A stretch of DNA of 64,000 nucleotides from positions 2,497,501 through 2,561,500 of the forward strand of contig JAEMWC010000006.1 in NCBI GenBank assembly GCA_016490735.1. Direction: 5' to 3'. Position 1 is the stretch's first letter. The number at the start of each line of letters is the position of its first letter. The DNA is from Pachyseris speciosa. Taxonomy: Eukaryota; Cnidaria; Anthozoa; Scleractinia; Pachyseridae. The notes below the pieces were generated by a model that worked only from the letters and a program-made list of their open reading frames with translations, did not search any database and was not told where the DNA came from. Below, in pieces: positions 57,595 to 64,000 of the stretch. A program made the translations under genes and the position numbers.

Positions 57595-57708
57595 CCCGTT
57601 TCAAACGTCGAACTTCTGATGTGCCGAATCTAATGCAAATTGAAAATCTATTGTTTTCGCTCATTTGCATTAGATTCGGCACATCAGAAGTTTGACGTTT
57701 GAAACGGG
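57595..57708. repeat. palindrome with 46-bp arms
   Basis: CCCGTTTCAAACGTCGAACT... is mirrored by ...AGTTTGACGTTTGAAACGGG, including TGCCGAATCTAATGCAAAT in both arms. The loop is about 20 bases. Confidence 0.9.
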
Positions 57709-57769
57709 CCTTACTTTTAAAATGACATGGTAAATGATTTGAACAAACTAATCACACACATCATAACTT

Positions 57770-57985
57770 TGTAAACCACCATCGTCCTGGTGAATCTGGT
57801 CATGAAAAGGACTGTTTGAGACGACATCAATAGACAGACTTAGCAAAGACAGGACAACAGGAAATGAGAACGCGAAAGCGCGCGGAAAGGACTGAACACC
57901 ACTTACGCTCCTCAATCTGTGCGTGCTGTCGTCACTGTCGTCAAAAATCTGTCTCTTGACGTTTCGAGGGACGGCGGAGCCTATT
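57770..57985 (-). mobile_element. probable Penelope-like fragment
   Basis: AAGGACTGTTTGAGACGACAT and CTTGACGTTTCGAGGGACGG resemble the non-coding 3' region of the Penelope-like element at 6270-6320 (AAGGACTGTTTGTGATGACA, TTGACGTTTCGACAACC). GAAACGTC is present on the minus strand but the CTGATGA block is not, so no hammerhead is called. Confidence 0.4.
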
Positions 57986-58045
57986 ATCAACTGGGGGCTT
58001 GAAAACGAGTTTGTAGGGGCGGGGGATCCTCCCCCAGAAACTGAA

Positions 58046-58380
58046 ATCTAAGGGCTCGGAAATGGTATCTATCAGTATTCGCCATGACCTATTTATTTGA
58101 AAAAAACAACTCGTATAAAATGTAAAATTACAGATACTTTTAGTGCGTACTGCAAAATTTTGATAGTTTTGAGAAGTTGATAAATAATTCTCAGCTTTAA
58201 TGATATATTCCGGCCTTAGTTTCCTCCCCCAAACACTTTTGAAATGTTAAGGCTCGGAAATGGTATCTTTCAGTATTCTCCATGACCTATTTATTTAAAA
58301 AAAATCAACCCGTATAAAATGTAAAATTACAGATGCTTTTAGTGTATATAGCAACATTTTGAAGGTTAAAACTCCTCGTA
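58046..58380 (+). repeat. direct duplication, unit about 200 bp
   Basis: GGCTCGGAAATGGTATCT...CATGACCTATTTATTT...CGTATAAAATGTAAAATTAC occurs at about 58052-58165 and again at 58250-58366, about 90 percent alike by eye. G- and C-runs at 58842-58880 lie in the same region. Confidence 0.85.
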
Positions 58381-58999
58381 TATGGAAATGAAGTCCACGC
58401 TGGGAAAATGTTAAAAATATGTCAAGACAAGTTTCCCACAGGTTTTGTCGAAGGTTGTGTTGTAGCTTTGCAAATTCTCATCACTAAATAAAGCAAGTAC
58501 GCTTCAAACATCAGTTTCATCTTTTGACTTCCTTTATGTAGTTTACGGCTTTTCTTTTTCAAATAACCAGGGAGCGTGAATCGAAGTAACGTTAACGGAA
58601 GCAGTTTACGATTCAGTCAAACATGTTATGAAATAAGATCCCTTAAAATGCCTCTGGAATGACAACAATAACTGTCAATAACACTATAACAGTAACTAAA
58701 TGTAAAAAAAAAAAACGATAAAATGCAAAGTCCATCGTATAACAAATTTTTCATTTCTTTTTCTTCTTCTTCGTTTCTTCATACGTACCTCACACTAAAA
58801 CAAAACACTGAAACAAAATGACATCCTCGTAAAAAAGGATTGGGGGGGGGAGGCGGGGCTAAGGCCCCCCCCCCTCCCCCCTGCTCCGCCGTCCCTGGTT
58901 TCGGCAATCTGACCGTTGCTGACGTCTGCTTCCGTTGACGAAACATCAGCCAGTTTTACGTTAAATCGTCCTAGGCACTCCAATCACCTGGGCCGGACG

Positions 59000-59770
59000 A
59001 ATATTCAACCGTAATGCAAGTATATTAGCAGAGGTTACTAGAAAACACAACGAAGGATACGTTGTAAGTATTTAGTGGAAATGCATTTATGCCATTTGAA
59101 GTGTAACTAACAACTTGGCTCACTGCCAATTCCAAGGGTGTGCATGTGTATTTTTTTTTGGTGGAGAAGAGGGGGGAGAGAAGAGGGGACGGAATGAAGG
59201 AGGGACAATCTTAAGTGAATCAAGTTTTCATTTGTCAGGAAAATTCGAGATGATCAGACTGTGATTTCGCGTTCTCCAAATTCGTCAAAACTGTTCAAGA
59301 AGGTCGGGAGACTTCGAAATCATCCGGAGTTTTCCCTAACACGAAAACCATGCTTATGATTCCTGAATGTTGGTTTGCTGGGTTGAATGAAACGTTGCGA
59401 GTCTTTGTTGATTGCATTGGATGTCAAAACATGGCTTAAAATGAGTTAAAACAACCACACGTATAGAAACACAAGCACAGTGTATTTTTTGTAATAACAC
59501 GGGTAGTGGTTACCCAGTCTCCCAAATGATGAGCTCTGTTCGGAAACTCGCGGAAGAGCTGTTACAATCAACATTACAAACACTGCAAAAATGAAAACAA
59601 GAATCATAATATAACGCTTACGAATATGAAAATAACCCCCCCCTGAAATTCTTGCTACGCAGATTTGATCTTAAAACTAAAAGTTAATACAAACTAGTTA
59701 TAGTAAATAAATACAATTGAATATACGAAAATCATATACGTGAATTGTGTTTGGAGGTTAAAGGTGTCAT
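59000..59770. other. no recognised gene
   Basis: Short homopolymers and G-rich patches only (T-run near 59151, GGGGGGAGAG near 59170). No frame or repeat structure I can support. Confidence 0.4.
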
Positions 59771-59775
59771 GAACC

Positions 59776-59920
59776 CTTGCGGTTATGAACTTCTTTACTC
59801 AGTGCCTAGTTAAAGAAACCATGGAAAAACTGAACTCAGGCTCGCGCGTGATCAGTCGAACGCAGTGCTCTACCAACAGAGCTAACAAGCCAACTGGGAG
59901 CTGGTTATTTTGGTGACCAC
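59776..59920 (-). mobile_element. tRNA-derived SINE, second copy, B box lost
   Basis: Shares GTTATGAAC.CTT, GTGCTCTACC.AC.GAGCTAAC and AAGCCAACTGGGAGCTGGT with the copy at 32838-32990. The segment that should hold the B box is replaced by GCTCGCGCGTGATCAG, so this copy is degraded. Confidence 0.65.
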
Positions 59921-60813
59921 ATCGTTTTCACTTGGGCTTTCTTTTTGCAACTGGCATCTTTAGTCTTTCAGCTGCAGTTCACCACAAATATGATTTTCAT
60001 TACATTACTCACGGTTTATTACGAGCCAACAAATCGAATAGCTCACAGTTCCTTGAGCGGGAAAAACGAGATAGTACACCTCATAGGACCAGTTGCACAA
60101 TAGCAAGTTTTCCCACAGAAGCGTTATGTTTCTTACCCATTTCCAAGCAAACAAAGTTTTTCTTTGACTAGGCTGCTTGCTGAAAGACAGAGCCCTCGCG
60201 GTTTATCAGCCGCGCGATTGACAGCGATTCAGCTGCTGAGGAAAACATCGAAGGCCCCGGTTAAGAGGATAAATGAATATGGGGTAATCTCGACTAATTC
60301 CATGTAACGACGAACACACACGAACTCAACCACGTATAATGAAACTTGGATATGTAACTACACTCTTCAGTTATAAGGCTGGCCTGATCCAAAATAAAAT
60401 TTGGGGAATTTTGATACGTTTTCTGAGCAATGTGAATTGATACTGTAATAATAATAATAATAATAAGGTACTGTTATGTGAAAAACATTTCCCACCAAAT
60501 CAAACGTTACAATGCAAAGCCCTTTAGAGTTAAAGTGTGGATGAAACTGTTGCAGGAAAAATAAACTTTTCTTTCACTTTTCGTAAATTTGAAGCGTGTA
60601 AAAATTTTGCAACTCAAGGTGTATTGCTCTCGTCCGCAGAATTAAATTGCAGAAAAAGATATTTTTGTGTAACAGCAACTTCGAATTGCATTGGTCTCTA
60701 TTACACATTTATTTAGCTCGTATAAAATAAGTAAGTAAATAAAATTATCATTGAACGAGGGTTTTCAAGTAACAGCTTAAAGCTAACAAACCAGTGGCCC
60801 TCACTGAACATAT
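59921..60813. other. no recognised gene
   Basis: One (TAA)n run at 60446-60466. The 79-residue frame at 59932-60171 shows no domain and is not called. Confidence 0.4.
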
Positions 60814-61849
60814 TTATAAGGTGATAGCAGTATAAGATGCGCAGTGCCTTTGACTAGGTAATTTGAGGAATTGAAAGATTGATCTTTCAGAGGCTGTGGT
60901 CTGCATCTTGGTCGCTGCTGCTTCGTTTATAAGATCATGAATAGACAAGGCACTAGAGTAGACAATTTCTGATTTGCACATGTTGGCTTGTTGGAAAAAT
61001 TCAACGTTACACCCGAAGTATCTCTTCAAGCGTTCTTTCAAGCGATGCTTAGTGTAGCTTGCACCATCAACTCCACGTTCTTTCAAACTATCTTGATACT
61101 TTAGCAAAAGAGTTGACATGTCGTATGCTCTACTTTCTTCAAGGATGCAGTGACCAATACTTTGTGCAAGCTCTTTAAAAGCGGCTTCATGCACAGACAT
61201 GCCATCATCAAACCCTTGATGCTTTAAGTTGGATTTGCTCACGTAAGAGGAAAGGCAATCCTTGTGATATTTTGCTTCGGCAGCAATTAAATCGTTATTT
61301 ACACTAAGGAGACAGTGCAACATTCGCTCATCGCCTTTTACCTCGGCGGCCTTCCTTATTCTTTCACTAGCTTCAAAAGTGCAGACATTGTACATCGCTA
61401 CTACTTTTTTGTGCGTCTTCTTACGACAAAATAAACATTTTGACCAGTCAGTGGGGTTAACACTTGAACGGGATGTTCTTGATTGAACTTCATTTCCTTT
61501 GCTGCCCGAGACCTCTTCATCTGTTTGATGGTGATGATGAGCTGCAGTAGCGTAGCGGATATTCTGCTCGCTTGTGTAGCTAGAGTAACAAGACGAGTGC
61601 CAGTATACATCACGTTTGGCAAGATCATCTATCTCTCCTGAAAGCCTACTATAAACTTCAATGATCCTTACGGCGCTTTACAGGACTAAAGAAAGTTTCG
61701 GCAGCCTTGCCTTTCCTGAGGTTCTCACCATGAATGTCCTGGCAGATAATACATTTCTGTGACAGTGAAGTCTTTTCTATCCTTTTTCTCTTTATTCCCG
61801 GCAGGAAATCCTCGTCGTCCTCCCTTTGACTGGCCATAGGAGCTAACAT
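60814..61849 (-). pseudogene. protein with two tandem CxxC...HxxC modules, frameshifted
   Basis: Function unknown. Read on the minus strand, the first part starts at 61849 (or at the Met at 61837, MASQREDDEDF) and contains KCIICQDIHGENLRKGK. A single-base frameshift near 61665 leads to one open frame down to 60814. That frame contains WHSSCYSSYTSEQN, then DWSKCLFCRKKTHKK, then AEAKYHKDCLSSYVSKSN, then GRAYDMSTLL-like and GVDGASYTKHRLKERL segments. The pattern CxxC...HxxC occurs twice in tandem, suggesting two treble-clef or similar zinc-binding modules; that is inference. I recall this arrangement from uncharacterised, often repeated, coral proteins. The C terminus is truncated relative to those. 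It could also be a live gene if the shift is a sequencing error or a missed intron. Confidence 0.6.
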
Positions 61850-62780
61850 AAAAAGTGAAAGTTAGACCCGTATTTGCAACGGTTAACTTTATTTGCTTTT
61901 TCAGCACTCTAACTATGCTCAGTCTCAAATGATAAGAACTCCGAGTAGACTTATATTTCTCAAGGATTGGTCAAATCCTACACTGTTAACAATGCAATGA
62001 GATTCTTTTTGTCCTTTCTGAAAAGATTAAGCAACCAGAGAACTGTGAAATACTATAAATACTAGAAAGAATTACACGGTGCAATTTTTGTTCAGAAAAT
62101 ACCATCGCTATAATATCTTGCTAATTAGCGAAAAGCATGCCACGGTATTCATACTTATTACCTGAACGTTTCAAATATCTTGAAACCATAACATACTGCA
62201 GTTATAATAATAAAGAAGTCTGGTTTTGTAAAAACATGACGAGAAAAAAAATCATTTCAGGTACAAAAAAGGAAAATTATTAGAATACTGTCGGCAGAAG
62301 TAGCTTATAAGTAGCTTTAGGCGGATAGAAATTGTTTCTGTAAAATAAAACAGCAGAAAACTTTGAATAAACTTGCCAGATACTTACAGACCACATCAAG
62401 CCATGGGCGCGGCCATATTGGATTTCTTCAGCCTCAATTTCATCACAATACATAGAATCGAGGCTCTGAAGTATGGTTTATCAAAAAGAGAGTATTTCTT
62501 TTGGTTTTTACAGTCAATGCTAACAAAATTTAAAAATTGTCGTTGAGGATAAGTACAAATTCTTCTTTGAACTAAAAAATACAATATTTAACCGCGTTTA
62601 TTGAAAATAGAAATGATCGCCAAAACAAAGAGAAATACGTACATTTTGAATTTTTTGGCTCGTCAGAAACGCTTTGTTTGTCTGATTTTTTTCCTTTTTT
62701 CACGGCAACATTGAAAAGCCTGGGTTAATATCAGACAGTTTCTATGGTTCTGTCTGATCCATTTATTATTGTAGTATAAA
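61850..62780. other. no recognised gene
   Basis: AT-rich flank of the CxxC gene. No supported features. Confidence 0.4.
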
Positions 62781-62787
62781 GAAAGTC

Positions 62788-62840
62788 TTTACTTACTTAC
62801 CTACCTACTTACTTACTTACTCACTTACTTTCTTACTTAC
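62788..62840 (+). repeat. (TTAC)n microsatellite, imperfect
   Basis: About 13 tetranucleotide units with CTAC, TCAC and TTTC interruptions. Confidence 0.95.
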
Positions 62841-64000
62841 AATCGACCGGGATCCCTGTGTTGTCTCGGGCGATACAAAATCCAAGCAGAAAGCGTAGAA
62901 AAGGGAGAAAAGATGCATTTGGTTGCAGGTGCATTTGAATTTAATGACCTTAACATTATGTAAAGTGTGCCGTACCAAGAAAAAAGTAAAGAAAACTGTC
63001 TACCAGCAATACAACGCCTGTTTTATCTGTCTTGTGTCACGTGGTAGGTCACGTGACCTTAGTTATCACCACAGCGGTATTTTTGTATCCTCAGATAACG
63101 TTAACACAAACTTTAGAGTCATTCCCGAACACTTTTAAGTAAAAAAATCGTCAGTAAATACCCATCAGCTTGTTAACCTCGCTTTCATGTGAGATTTACA
63201 CTGACGTCAGAAAACACCCCATTAACTCAAAACCTATACCACAAATCGACCTTACGAACTACCTAGCGTTATTCAGGAGGTCTTGTTCTCTCAAAATCCG
63301 ATATCAGACCTTTTCTGTGGTGATGGGAGAGCGAAACCCCTTTTTTCCAGTCTCAGCTCCTGGACTAAAGGCTGTATTAAAATACCGACGTTTTGGCATT
63401 ACTACCTACTTTAGGGTATGCAAAAAACATCTTATAAAATCGTGGTATTTTCATGCCGAATCGTCGGTGTTTTAACTGACACAAACAGTGCTAAAGATTT
63501 TAGCCCTCAAATGAACACTCGACGAAACACGCTAATAAAAGGACACGATGAGTCACTGATGAGTCGAAGGACGAATCATTGGTTCACGACCTGTATTATT
63601 ATTTTTTTATGTAAATAATATATATATTTAGCCAAGCCTAAAAGCGGAGCTCCAAAAGCATTCTTTTTCTACTGGCATTTACATATAGTCTGCTTGTCAT
63701 ATCACCCATCTGTCATCACTCAAGCTACAGACCCAATGCTGTAAAAAATAGTATGGAAAGGTGATCTGAGCCAGTGGCACAGTGGATTTGGACCCAACAG
63801 TCCAGATCTGCTTGTGGATCAGATTTGGACCCCCTAGTCCAGAACTGCTAGCAGATATGAACCCCCTTTTATCAATTTGGACTCCCACCCCACCCCAAAA
63901 CAATTGTTCTATTGAGTAAGGTAATAAAAATTCCTTTGCAAATTGAGTTTGGAGATGTTAAAAAGCAAAATAAAAATATTGAGGTAGGTTTTTTTTAAAA
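62841..64000. other. no recognised gene to the right edge
   Basis: Open frames of 60-100 residues lack any domain. A repeated phrase of the type GATTTGGACCC...AGTCCAGA.CTGCT..TGGAT occurs at 63783-63855, perhaps a decayed tandem unit. Confidence 0.4.

Noticed and set aside
57770..57985. Third hammerhead motif
   Set aside because: GAAACGTC is present on the minus strand, but no CTGATGA lies at the required distance.

Overview
This is eukaryotic nuclear DNA: AT-rich, dense in introns and crowded with repeats. It most resembles an anthozoan cnidarian, probably a stony coral. That placement rests on two split animal genes of invertebrate type, on protein families I know as expanded in corals (a RecQ-like helicase family and CxxC...HxxC proteins of unknown function), and on the many small foldback elements. 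I cannot name the species.

Layout. 1-3113 is a degraded, multi-exon transposase-like gene that runs in from the left edge. 3114-13932 has no intact gene. It is a stack of mobile DNA: a G-run-ended foldback, a Penelope-like retroelement on the minus strand with reverse transcriptase, broken GIY-YIG endonuclease and a hammerhead-like motif, an inverted scrap of the same element, and several terminal-inverted-repeat elements nested in one another. 13970-40145 is CNOT2, the scaffold subunit of the CCR4-NOT deadenylase, reconstructed here as 22 coding exons (677 residues) with all phases and splice sites consistent. Its introns hold at least a dozen foldback or TIR elements. 40436-42045 is a TIR-bounded element carrying the broken 5' part of a RecQ-like helicase. 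45747-55877 is STK33, a serine/threonine kinase, reconstructed as 13 coding exons (448 residues) with every catalytic motif intact. One STK33 intron holds a LINE 3' end split by a pogo-family transposon. 55878-60813 has no gene. 60814-61849 (minus) is a frameshifted gene with two tandem CxxC...HxxC zinc modules. 61850-64000 shows nothing I recognise.

The two intact genes lie head to tail on the + strand. CNOT2 acts in mRNA decay and STK33 in phosphorylation signalling. Nothing in the sequence links them functionally. The main interest is the mobile-element archaeology: hammerhead-like motifs in a Penelope element and in both arms of a 0.55-kb palindrome flanked by a 0.3-kb direct duplication, a helicase-bearing TIR element, and dated nesting of elements. 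All coordinates were read by eye. Intron and exon limits come from reading frame, GT/AG sites and family similarity, not from transcripts.
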